Positions 37,689 to 48,792 of a stretch of 64,000 nucleotides of DNA are shown one piece after another. Position 1 is the stretch's first letter. Every line of letters starts with the position of its first letter. The notes under the pieces are model-generated. The model was given only the letters and a program-made list of their open reading frames with translations. It did not search any database and was not told where the DNA came from. The stretch is from Cristatella mucedo (lineage: Eukaryota > Bryozoa > Phylactolaemata > Cristatellidae). The position numbers were made by a program, and so were the translations under genes. The stretch lies in assembly GCA_009760855.2 (NCBI GenBank), contig WPIO01000001.1, forward strand, positions 479,001 to 543,000. The letters are read 5' to 3'.

Positions 37689-38740
37689 TGAAACTGTAGG
37701 AGACATGCTAGCAGCTGCACGCTTCCTGCAGTGCACTGTAATGCAATGCGTCTCCGTCTGTAACTCCACAAAGTCATAAAGACCATGTGAGTGTTATGCA
37801 GGAGAGTTTTGTATAGCACACTCACAGCCTAAGTGGCTTTCGGTACGCATTCGGTAGCCAACAGACTGCGTCTCACGCAACAAAGAGAAAGTTCGAAGCA
37901 TAGAAGAGTCAGGAGAGCAGATGAGGTAGTGAGTAGCATAGAAGCAGCAGCTCAGGACCACTGAAAAGGATGTGCCATAGCCACAGTAGGAGAGCAGTTG
38001 TCGTTTCGTAAGAATTGTGGAAGAAAGATCTACAGTCTAGAACCTCCAGAGCTAAAGCTTCTATCGCCAACGATCTTTAATCTGAGGAATGGGACGGCTA
38101 ATCTATAGTCCACACAGGACCCGAGGGCACAAACAGGCTATAGCTGATGCAGCAGTTCAACTAGATACGAAGGAGCCAAGCCGTGGCGAGCTTTGTGGGT
38201 CAGCGTAAGAACTTTGCTCTGTATCTGTTGCTCAACCGGCAACCATCCTAGCTCTCTCAGCAAAGGAGACACGTGCTCAAACCGCTGGGACTTAAAGACT
38301 AGCCTTGCAGCCATGTTCATAGTACGCTGCAGTGGCCTAATAGCTTTCTTTGGCAGCCCAGCCAAAAGAGAATAACAAAAATCAAGCCGAGACCGAACTA
38401 AAGAGCTAGTTAATTTTTTTACAGGCCACTGTGGGAGACAGCTCCTAATGTTGGATAGGGATCGGATGTGATGACAAGCGGTAGAAGCAGACTTCTGAAT
38501 GCAGCTTTTGAAATTGAGGCAGCTGTCGAAAATGACACCTAAATTTCGAGCACGTGGTGATGGTCGCACAATAGCATCACTTATTAGAAGAGCAAAGTCT
38601 TTTAATCCAGCCACACGCTTAGGGTTTCCTATGAGCAGCACTGCCGTGAGTGAATCCTGCCGGCAAACGAAGCACTACTGTGCAGCGGCAGCAGGGAGCA
38701 GACATGACCGGACCGCATGGATGAGGGCTCTAAGACGTAG
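37689..38740 (-). mobile_element. LINE family B copy B1, RT C-terminal part and 3' UTR
   Basis: The minus frame 38,641-38,138 encodes the C-terminal part of an L2-like ORF2: ARNLGVIFDSCLNF, SRLDFCYSLLAGLPKKAIRPLQ, LGWLPVEQQIQSKVL and HGLAPSYL. The 3' UTR continues to 37,690 and is shared with 44,372-44,757 and 63,792-64,000. Family B differs from A in protein and has an unrelated 3' UTR. The 5' edge (38,640-38,740) is not recognisable as LINE. Confidence 0.8.
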
Positions 38741-39578
38741 GTGTGTACTTACTGCAATCTACCTCAAACCACCAAAATCCAGTATAGGCTCCTCCAATCC
38801 ACCACCTATTAGTTTTTCAAAGCTCCGACAAGTTTGAAATATAAAATTACTCTATATTTAAAGTTTGACAATGCAATTTGGCATCATTCCTCTCAGGCGT
38901 CCTCACAAAATTGACTGAAATATATTTCAATAACCCGGCAGAATACAACAATCCACATAATCCGGCGATAATAAATTATGAAATTGAAGATCAAATTATG
39001 ATTTCACATTTCTTTACTCTTCGTTTATCGTTGGCTCCTACAGTTTTAGTCTAATTACCTTGAATATTCTGATGCAATTCACTACGATCAACTAGAATGG
39101 GTCAGGCCAATATGGCAATCCACTGCATTCCGTTATAAACAGCCCGAAATCGATTTTAATATCACAATTTTGAATAAACATTGCAAAGCACTCTTTTAAT
39201 AGTGCAAAGATATCATTCGACAATTAAGCCCATCCAATCTCGGAATGCACGGCGGTCTATGGCAATTGCTCGGCTCGAAACAGCTGTCTACAAAATTCCC
39301 TGGCAAATCGACAATGAATTGGCCGAGCAAAGCTCCAATTTACATTTCACGTCAAATTATATTGTGCTGAAAATAAAATTACTAAATTTTCAAGCACTTT
39401 GCATCACTAGGTACTGACATTTCTTGACAATCGTCAGAAATGGCAAGGGCGAATACAGCTATCCATAGCAAATCTACCAGAAATGGGCTATGCCAACCAG
39501 TTCTCATTCCACATAACATCTTACTGGGCACGGGTATAATTTCAACTCATTGTGTGCGTTTAATCACGGCCAATGCAA
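38741..39578 (+). repeat. Module J, copy 1, right part
   Basis: It aligns with 47,255-47,800 and beyond: TACTGCAATCTACCT, AGCTTTTCAAAGC, ATTCCTCTCAC and CCAATATGG-AATCCACTG recur in order. It is noncoding. Confidence 0.6.
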
Positions 39579-40755
39579 TAGCATAAAGGTCACTGCTCTA
39601 ACCCTCCGACTTAGGGTCTCTAAGTAGGAGCAGAGCTGAAATCGCTCCAACGGAACATTAAATGCTGGCTTGGTTGAGAGCCGTGTATACAAGCCACTAC
39701 AAGTTCTCTGCAACTCTCTCAATACAAGACAGGCATTTGGACACTTGCCAATAAATTAAAATAACACAGTCGAGACATTGTTATTTACACAGGGAGAAGC
39801 ATGCTACTAGCTCTAAATTTTTTAAATACTTTGATGGTATTGAATTGTTGTCCATCAATATGAATACAATGAGAGGAAACATTATATATGATCGAAGCCC
39901 AATTTTTTTATGTATAAAAATTTCTGTTGCTTTTACTAACAGACCAGCGAGTAAATGCCGCGACAGAAAACAGCATCTCTAAGGCGGTCCTTAGGGTTTT
40001 AATTTCACGTTATATGATATATGATGCTATATGATATCACATTATGGAAGCTCTGAGTAAGCATCTTCTTGCTGGCTCGAAGGAAAGTGCTCAGTGATTC
40101 AAGTCAGTTCTAATCTCAATCGAATCGTGCTTGCGTCAGAGAGACTGTGCTCTATATTATGAAGCCCGACTGCCTCTTTTAAGCCAACAATACGGTGCAA
40201 GTGAGGTTTCCTTTGGCTCATTTTGACTACGATAAGAAAACTTCCCATCGTGGTTATTGACTACTGCTTGCATAACATTCTACTGTTTTGAGAGGACCTC
40301 AAGAAGTCAGTCAAATATGTCATCCAGTCACCTCGGAGGCGTGCAGACCTTCTTTAGGAATGCTAGTGGGGGCCATCTTGTGAACTGATCAGAATGATTG
40401 GCTTACAACTGGCTGGCTGTCAAAGTGTTAGGTGCACATGAATGCTTGGCGTCGTTCTACCACGAGTTTTACTTTAAACAGGAAGTTATCTCTTGATACA
40501 TTAGCATCAATAAACATAACCGCTAAAGTGCAAATGTAAGCAAATCGATCAATTTTTTAGATTATCACATACGTTCTACGACATTCTTTGTGATGTTCGT
40601 AGCAAGATTGAGATTCTAATGCATTATCACCTGTAAAAATGCAGCATTCTACTCACCATGCCAGAGATCGGCTCTCGAAGAGAACGTTTTAATGGCTTGA
40701 AGAAGCGCCACCCGTGACTCCCTAACTTCTGTTCGCATGCTACTGAAGCCTTTAA
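39579..40755 (+). repeat. Module E/X, third copy
   Basis: It starts abruptly within E at GGTCACTGCTCTAACCCTCCGACTTAGG and aligns with 30,220-31,390. The E left part is absent, so the join with J is a duplication breakpoint. Confidence 0.65.
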
Positions 40756-41882
40756 TTCTAGGCTTTCACTTCTATGCGGATGACACTCAGTTGTACCTCT
40801 GCTTTGATCCCTCCCAGCCTTCGAGCACCTCAAATTCTCTAAACTCACTAGCTGCATGCATTGATGACATCCGCACATGGATGGCAGCAAATTTTCTAAA
40901 ACTTAACGATGATAAAACTAACTTACTAGGTATTGGCAAACCCAGTGAGATCCAGAGAATGGAAAGGCTGACTCTCAAAATTGGCTCTGCCAGCATATCT
41001 CCAGTTGAATCAGCTCGAAATCTAGGTGTCATATTCCAAAGCGACCTCTCGTTAGACGACCATATCAGCTCTACAGTCAAATCCGCCTATTTTCAGCTTC
41101 ATAACATTGCTAAAATTCGGGCTTGTTGAGATAAAGATACCACGTCTAAGTTGGTCCATGCATTCGTGACATCCCGTCTCGACTTCTGCAACTCACTGCT
41201 TACTGGCCTACCAGCATGTGCGATCAGGCGATTGCAGCTGGTGCAAAACTCTGCAGCTAGGCTTGTCGGTCGTGAGCGTCGCAGTTGCCACATTACTCCA
41301 CTTCTCGCCGACCTGCACTGGCTACCAGTCAAGCAACGGATTGACTTCAAGGTTTTGTCGCTCACTTTTAGGTCCCTTCATTCTATGGCTCCAGCCTATC
41401 TGTCAGATATACTACCCCATCAGGCCAAGCATCGTACCACCCGTTTTCGGAATCCAACAGTCTAGAAATACCCCATACAAACCTTGAATCCTTTAGAGAC
41501 GATGCATTTAGTTCATACGCTCCCAAAGCCTGGAACTCCCTCCTGACCTGCGTCAGAACATCCCCTGACCTGACCAAATTAAAAAGGAACCTAAAAACAC
41601 ACCCATTTAAGACAGCATTTAGTGGGTCCCTGTGATTCGTCCTTGATGTGCTTATGGGTGCTGACACTGTGCATGCTGCCACTAACCACATTTGCATGCT
41701 GACCCTGTGCATGTCACCCCTAACCATATTATTCATTTCGTTGGTTTTCCATCATGATTTTACTTACCATTCAATTGCATTTCACTTTACAGCAAATGTA
41801 AAGCGCCTCGAGAGAGATTTAGTTCTCAGAGGGCGCTTTATCAAGTGAATTATTATTATTATTATTATTGTTATTATTAATT
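40756..41882 (+). mobile_element. LINE family A copy A4 (L2-like)
   Basis: It begins just before FHFYADDTQLYLCFDPSQPS (catalytic YADD) and reads MAANFLKLNDDKTNLL, ESARNLGVIFQSDLSLDDHIS, then after an in-frame stop near 41,130 [23 protein letters not shown] and [18 protein letters not shown]. The WNSL end, the 3' UTR and the GCGCCTCGAGAGAGATT tail with (ATT)n follow. It interrupts module X, which is continuous at about 31,385. Truncated before the fingers and palm A motif, it cannot move on its own. Confidence 0.9.
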
Positions 41883-42800
41883 CATAGCAACTCTAGTAAC
41901 GAAGCTCTCGGACTGGGTGAAATCAAAGTCGCTCATTAATACATTTTCATCTCAGCCTAGACTCACACTTTAATTACATCACTCAAACTGATCGAAGGAA
42001 AGGTTCCATACACTCAAAGTATGGGGAATTTAGACAGATGTTTCTCATGCACTTATGCTATACGAAGTTTAGAATGACTTTTAATCTTTAAATATGTAGT
42101 GCGGGCTCATAGCTCATTGGTAAGTTTGATGGTGAATGTAAATCGTTTGTTGAGTTTTTTAAAGCAGTCAATTGCTTTTTATTATACAATATTGGTATTC
42201 AATGAAAATGCGTGCGTTTTGTTACTGTTACTTTAAATTTCACTAGTTTAACCTACTTATTCAGCTAGGTTATGCGGCCTTTTCGGCTATATATCAATCA
42301 GATCTTTTAATGTGGTAATATTTTAAAGCCAATTATAATTATTGATTACTTTTTCGGAAACCAAAGATACTACAAGGATACGTGGATGCTACAGAAAGTA
42401 ATAAACCTGCGAGAACGTCAGCTGCTAAGTAGAACGATTAGAGTCCTCGGGCTATGTACGACTCGTACTTGGTTGAATAACTACTGAATTATTAGTTTCT
42501 GTGGAGAAAACTGGCAGTGTTGGCTGCAAAAAAAGCAGATAACAGTTTTAGCACAGCCGAAAGACTGCTTCTCATTGAAGTAAGCTAACAACTGTTTCTG
42601 CAGAGTTTTGCTCAATTTTAACGCAATACTTCAGCCATTTAAAAGCGGATTTTCAGACGTTCGTAGACTTTGAAAGTCGAAGGGAAGATTACAATCAAAG
42701 TTGTGTATTTCTTGAGTTACAGAGTAAAGGCTTTCAAAAAGGCATCAGCAGATTGATTGTACTAATAATTTTGAAAACAAATTTAATACTAAAGTAATTT
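41883..42800 (+). repeat. Module X, third copy, intron part
   Basis: It aligns with 31,400-32,310, including the conserved frame at 42,377-42,487 and a following segment near 42,520-42,600. Confidence 0.65.
42377..42487 (+). CDS. Conserved short reading frame, paralogue of 31,891-32,004
   Basis: It reads WMLQKVINLRE then LLSRTIRVLGLCTTRTWLNNY and a stop. Most differences from the other copy are silent. The AG of ACTACAAG sits directly upstream. Function unknown. Confidence 0.3.
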   Translation, partial: DTWMLQKVINLRERQLLSRTIRVLGLCTTRTWLNNY

Positions 42801-44371
42801 GTTAGCAGCCAAATCCTGAAAAATTTCTTTAAATCCTAAAAGCAAGTTTTTTAGAACTCCAAATATTAAGCATTCTGTTTCTCAGTTGCTGCAGCAGATT
42901 CCTATGGTTTGAATGACAAATACAGCTGAGTGTCGTCAGCATAAGACTAACATCATATTCCACGGGCCTTAATATTTTTTCCCAGAGGTTGTTTATAAAT
43001 TGAGTACAGACACTTGAGGAACTCGACAGGTGACCCTTCTCGTGTGTGAGACCTGACCCCCCACACGACACGAATTGAACACGACCACACAAGTAGCATT
43101 TATACCGTGCCAATGCTTCGTCTGACGGACCGATCGTTGTTCTCAATCGTTCAAGCAGAACGTCATGATCACTGGTGTCGAAAGCTGCAGACAGATCTAG
43201 CAGAGCTAGGGCAGTGACAATACCGTCTTTGTCGACACGTAAAATGTCGTTGTCAACACGGAGGAGAGCAGTTTTAGTGGAGTGCTGCCTCTTGAACCCT
43301 GGTTGAAAATTCTGACATTTTATTCTTTTCAATATGTTTAACCAGATACTTCGCAACAATGTTTTCAAGAATCTTTGACGAGAAAGGAACAAGGGAAACT
43401 GGGCAATAGTTCACAAGAACCTCTGTATTTAATCCAGGCTTTTTAAGTATGGGTCTAACGATTGCCGATTTGAAGGAATGGGGGACGACCCATTTTCCCA
43501 GAGAGACCTTATAAATGTTGGTTATGACAGGGCTAAGTTGGTCTGCTAGTGAAGAACACAGAGATGAAGGTATAGGGTCTTCAGGAAACGAGCTATTTTT
43601 CCTAGACTTCATTAAGGTAGCCACTTCGCATGCAGAAACCTCGGAGAACCTTTTAAGGAAGATCACAGGTTGTGGAACTGCAATTGCTTTAGCCGGAGGG
43701 GGCTTAGTGGAAGCACGAATGTGCACAATTTTTTCAATAAAGAAGGCTGAAAACATTTCGGCTGAGCCTATTATATTTGGGTAGTCAGACCTCTCAGCTA
43801 TAGCCAGTAAATGATTTACATGCCAAACTGGTCTTATAAATCTGTTTAGGGTCCGAATGGCAGGAATTCAGCTTTCGGATGAAAAAAGAAACCCTTGCTT
43901 TTCAAACCTTTCGGGTGTAAACTCGAAGGAAGTCTTTGAAAATGACTAGATCTGCATCAGATCCCGATTTCTTGAAACGCCTGCGCTTAACTCGGCCCAT
44001 CTTTTGAAATTATTTTTGTAAAAAGAAAGGAATCTCCATGAATTTGAACTCGGAGAGACTGAAGGGGTGCATGCTTGTAAAAAGCACTCCTGAGTGCCAT
44101 GTTCATTGCATCAGTGTGGGTATCGAGGCTGCCGGTCGAGTCTGAATGCAGATCAAGAAGACCTGCATCACACACCGATTTCAAAAACTTGTCAATGCCA
44201 ATGCTTTGTAGGTTACGTCGTTTGACAAGTTCGACATTACCCTGTACATACGAGGGAGCAGAAACAGTAAACGAGACCAAACAATGGTCTGAGAGGGTTA
44301 GAGGGCACACGACATTCCTCCCAGTGCTAGAGAGCGACCTCGGGCGACTTTTAGCCCGGCTTGGGTCTTAA
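42800..44371 (-). mobile_element. LINE family B copy B2, inverted 5' segment (endonuclease end and RT)
   Basis: Read on minus: LSDHCLVSFTV (end of an AP-type endonuclease, SDH motif) near 44,300. Then come the RT start (KSRKNSSFPEDPIPSSL, SAIVRPILKKPGL, NYCPVSLVPFSSKILE), QPGFKRQHSTKTALL and motif A (ALLDLSAAFDTSDHD) near 43,180. After a frameshift, motif C reads SYADDTQLYLSF near 42,935. Stops and frameshifts break the protein. The 3' part is missing at this end and occurs in the opposite orientation next to it. Confidence 0.85.
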
Positions 44372-44757
44372 CCTGATTTCTCCGTGATACCTTCGGGTAT
44401 TTCGCTGCTATCTTTGCTGTGACTATTAATGAGCAGTCCTGTGATATGCTCTGCAGGTCCTAAGCTGTGTAACTCGCTTCCACAATTCTTATGCATTGAC
44501 AACTGCTATCATACAGCCGACTATGGCTCATCCTTTTCAGCGGTCCTGAGCTGCTAATTCCAAGCTATTCACACCCTCAAATGCTCTCCTAACTCTTCTA
44601 TGCTTCCCACTTTCTCTTTGCTGCGTGAGACAAAGTCTGTTGGCAACCGAATGCGTACCGAAAGCCACTTAGGCTGTGAGTGTGCTATGCATAACTCTCC
44701 TGCGTAACACCCACATGTTTTTTTTTACTTTGTGGAGCTACAGACGTAGATACTTAG
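44372..44757 (+). mobile_element. LINE family B copy B2, 3' end in sense
   Basis: The stretch from CTGTGTAACTCGCTTCC (LCNSLP, the ORF2 end) to GAGCTACAGACGTAGATA matches the reverse complement of 38,070-37,735 and of 64,000-63,790. It abuts the inverted 5' segment. Confidence 0.8.
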
Positions 44758-45641
44758 GGTAATTTTTGGCAGTAGCTTGGTGGAAATATTACATGTTATT
44801 CTTTTCCTCTTCCTTTCACAATATATATTTACACAATTCTCAGTTACGACACCTAAGCCCTAAGATTTCTTTTATTTTTAGGAAGACTACTGATAATCGA
44901 TATGAAACGTTTTGGATTATGAGTCACTAACATCGCTACTTAGTTTAAAAGCCACGGCCAACTTCACCACAAGTCTGTTAATACAATCTAGAAATACCCT
45001 TAAACTATAAGCATTATGACATATGTTACCAATAAAGCTCAACAAATTCTAGGATGTTGGCCCGTGTATTGGTTTGTAATTACAAACAATGTGGTAATTT
45101 GTGAATAAACTCGATGGCTTTTTAAGTAATTAAAAAGCCTTCGGCTCTGAAATATTCGCAGTTAATAGAGATTATTGATAATAGATTATGCTCAGTGTTT
45201 ATCTAATAAACTGATCAGCATTTATACTTGTCGTAGCTCACTAATATAATTACTTTTTTCAAGTCAGCTGAAAGAGACAATAAGTTATGTTCTAGTTCCA
45301 TTTTTAATCTTTGCAAATAGAGGATTATTTTTTTCAAAATAACACATCAATAATCACATAAGTAGCAGCAAGAGGTAAACACCAACCATTCAAATATGTT
45401 CATTTACAGCACATATAAAGTGCCTTGAAAGAGCTCTAAAGTTCTCTGAAGTCAAAAGACCAATCGGTTAACATTATTAATATTATTTTTGAGGATAAAA
45501 TGTTTGATGTAAGCAGTTAGGTCATTGTAAAAAATAATGTAAAACGATAATTTAAGTATCGTCTAGTATAAAAAATTGTAATCTGCACTCAAATATATTT
45601 TAATTTTCAGATTTTTAGAGACTGTATATTTCTATCCACAG
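44758..45641 (+). repeat. Module X, third copy, before discoidin exons
   Basis: It aligns with 32,680-33,570 and 2,880-3,760. It includes a very decayed family A 3' end at 45,385-45,490. No gene. Confidence 0.6.
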
Positions 45642-46447
45642 ATGACTTGTCTGATAGTGCTTTTACATCAAGTTTGGTTTTTCCAAACCCTAACGTCATC
45701 CCACAGAATGCAAAGATGCGTAGCCCTACAGTTCGTGTATGGGCAGTACTACATCCAGAACAAGATCATGTCATACATCCAATTCGATTTTTGATCCCTT
45801 CGAAAGGTAAGTTTGACAAAAAAAGCCATCTTTACACATTTATCAGATTTCTATTCCAATGGTGTGCCTTGTCTAATGCGTGGCTCAATTTTCTTCTTCC
45901 AAGATTACACAAATTGCCTCAGCCGGACGACCACACCTGAATCAGTTCGTGATGACTTACATGATCTCAACGAGTCGGGACGGTTCATCATTCGTGGACT
46001 ACATACAACGCGGGAAACCTCGGGTAAAAATCAGAGCACTGCAAAATATTGCCAGTACAAAATATGTTATCTTACTAATTCTACTGTAATAATTTACATT
46101 TTTCGTCTTATGATGCGTTTATATTGATGGAAACCGTAGAAACAAAAACAATTCAGCAACTTATGAGTGATATGTAATCAGAGGCTTTAATGTTGCATTA
46201 TTTGGTCATTTTAGAGGTCAATTAGCCTGCTATATGTGGTACCTCAATATATATATAGTGAGTAGCTTTGCATTGGTAAAAATGACTGTTTTTTATATTT
46301 TTGTAGGTATTTCGTGGTAATATGGATTCCAAAAGTGTAGAGGAAAACACTTTATTAAAGCCCATCGTTGGCATACGAGCCTTACGACTTCATGTTCTCT
46401 CTTTCTTCATTTACCCAGTCACCAAAGCCAAAGTTTTTGGCTGCTAA
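45642..46447 (+). pseudogene. Discoidin (F5/8 type C) exon set 3, two exons intact
   Basis: The blocks are 45,642-45,806, 45,904-46,023 and 46,307-46,447, with GT/AG borders kept throughout. The second (ITQIASAGRP, YMISTSRDGSSFVDY) and third (VFRGN to KVFGC then TAA) are fully open and the same lengths as in the intact gene. AATAAA follows at 46,492. The first is 165 rather than 167 bases, so with the same splice sites the frame is lost, and its second half no longer resembles the domain. The set may be a pseudogene, or a cassette still spliced in another way. No exon 1 is present near it; the nearest upstream is at 25,971. Confidence 0.7.
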
Positions 46448-46890
46448 TATTCTTGAGGCATTCCTTCTAAAATCGTTGGAGGAAAGGCACAAATAAAGCT
46501 GTATCTTTTATTTCAAGTTTTTAAGTCACCTTACAACAGCAATATGAAACCTATCGTATTTAAGTTCACCCCAGCAGCATCAAGTTATAATATTTAATAC
46601 CCGTATCTATGTTGCGTTTGACTTCTTATCTGTCAGGTTTTGAGCTCAAATTTTTTTGTAGCGTTTTTCATCGTTAGAAACACTTGTATTCTGATTGGAC
46701 AATAAGATTGAAGGCTACCCGGGATGGCTTAACTTATTTCGATCTAAAAAAATTCGTACAGTAGAATTTCAATGATTGCAAAGTGGAATTAGGGGCAATT
46801 GATACTCTAAGACGTGGCATTACATAGTTTCAAGGACTATTAAGTGGTTAAGCAAAAACAAATAATAATAATTCAATTATTTCAGGATTA
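46448..46890 (+). repeat. Module X downstream part, third copy, short
   Basis: It aligns with 34,383-34,830 and then passes directly into module J at about 46,900. Confidence 0.6.
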
Positions 46891-48484
46891 GTGTCGTAAG
46901 AGTTTTAATCAATCTCTTCCTAATTGGCCAACTGAGACCATGTCTGTTGACACCAATCGGATTTAGGGTCTAGCACCCAGTAGGTGCCTTTGCACTTTCT
47001 TCTGACGTAGGGTCAGACTTCCAGCACTTGATTTACTGCTCCTGGTTAAGTCAGATGAGTTAGACCAGTTACCAAAATCCACGGCACAATTCACCGTAAT
47101 GCACCCTAACGAAGCTAGAATCGACAAGATTGCGTTTTTTTAACTTAAATTTCTATCGAATATTTTAGTACGTATTCCATTTTTGTGCCCACGAACTTTC
47201 ACTTCGTTGTGTGCTTGCTCACGCATATATCAGGGCGGCAGAGACGTAAGATTGCACTGCAATCTACCTAAATCCATCACTATCCAATATTGGCTCCTAA
47301 AATCAGATATCAGCTTTTCAAAGCACTAATAAGTTTCTAATGTTAAATTAATCTACACTTAAAGTATACCCACGCAATTTTGAGTCATTCCTCTCACGAA
47401 TTCTTACGCAATCGACTGAAATAGATTACAGTAGCACTGGACAATACAACAATCAACATACTCCTCCACAGAGCGACCATAGATCATACAATCAACGATC
47501 CAAATATGATTACACACAGCTTTACTCGTTACTTACAGTTTACTCGTACAATTTCACTAAAATTGCTTCAGACATTTTGATGAAAGGCACTCTGATCGAC
47601 TGTAATTTGCCAGGCCAATATGGTAATCCACTGGGTTGTGGTAAAGAAAAGCCCTGAAATCGGGTTTCAATACATACGTGGAAAATTGAAAAAATTGGCT
47701 GTGCGAAGTTTTACTTCTCATTCCATTCATCATCTAAGAGTGGGCAAGCATTAGTCGAGCCTTTGTGGGCTTTTAATTGACAGCAAAGCACGGCAATAGG
47801 CGGAAATGGCCGAGGAAATTACGCCATTACATAATTGTGAGTTACAAACAGACCGACAGATGCTTAAGAAGGTTCAACATTTCTAGCATATTAAAGATCA
47901 CTGTATCTAAAATTCAACCATGTCGTATAAATTAATTGTCAATGTCAAATTGAAGGCGTACAGCTTCAATTATCACGCCACATAACCCTTTTCAAGCAAT
48001 CGTGATCATACAATAGAGGGCAAAACACACAAATCTATGACAATGGTACGACTATTACCAAAATATTTTTGAAATAGACAGTATAAAGATCCACTTATCA
48101 TCGCATATAGACGGAATGTTTCTTGGCAATACTTTCATTTAGATTTATCTCTGTTGCATATTGTTTTTGGTTGCATTACGTCATAGCCATTTGTATAATG
48201 CTAGCCTTTTTCACTGCATTGCAATCAATGGTAATGGCTCTTGATAATCCAGCGATCTCCTGTAATCCGTCAAGAATAAATCACAAATAGGCAATGCAAA
48301 GCCAAAATATCAATCGGCTATTACTTGTCACAGTTTTTGAAACAGTGTCACCCCATTTGAACGACATGGGTAAGTTCAATTTCGGGCAATGAAGAGCTCT
48401 TGACTGGTAATCCTAGGGATAATAATGCAATTTATTGCAACCTATAAAATCACCATTAAATTGGCCGTGCCAAGCTTTGATGTT
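46891..48484 (+). repeat. Module J, copy 2
   Basis: This copy is uninterrupted, whereas copy 1 carries LINE A3 and B1. It contains recurring short phrases such as TTGGCCGTGCCAAGCTTTGA (48,461) and a degenerate cousin at 47,697. No gene. Confidence 0.6.
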
Positions 48485-48560
48485 AATATTAGTAAAACAC
48501 TTGATAAAGCGCCCTCAGAGAACTCTATCTCTTTATAGGCACTTTACATTTGCTAGTACC
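48485..48560 (-). mobile_element. Solo family A LINE 3' tail
   Basis: ACACTTGATAAAGCGCCCTC, AGAACTCTATCTCTTTATAGGC and CTTTACATTTGCT are the reverse complement of the family A tail. Confidence 0.75.
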
Positions 48561-48648
48561 AGAACATGCTAGTACCAGAGAGATTAAGAAGTCTGTCTGG
48601 AACTAAAAACAGCACGTTTCAAAAATATTTTAATCCTCTCCACTTTAT

Positions 48649-48792
48649 TTTGATGAACTATGTCTCTAAAGTGAGATAGTTGTGAATTGTGTGAGAGTTA
48701 GCTATTGAAACGATTACTATTTTGATGAGCTATGTCTCTAAAGTGAGATAGCTGTGAATTGTGTGAGAGTTAGCTATTGAAACGATTACTAT
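48649..48792 (+). repeat. 72-bp direct tandem duplication
   Basis: Two almost identical copies of a 72-base segment (TGATGARCTATGTCTCTAAAG to GATTACTATTT) lie head to tail. Modules at 28,560 and 50,630 have a single diverged copy. Confidence 0.9.
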
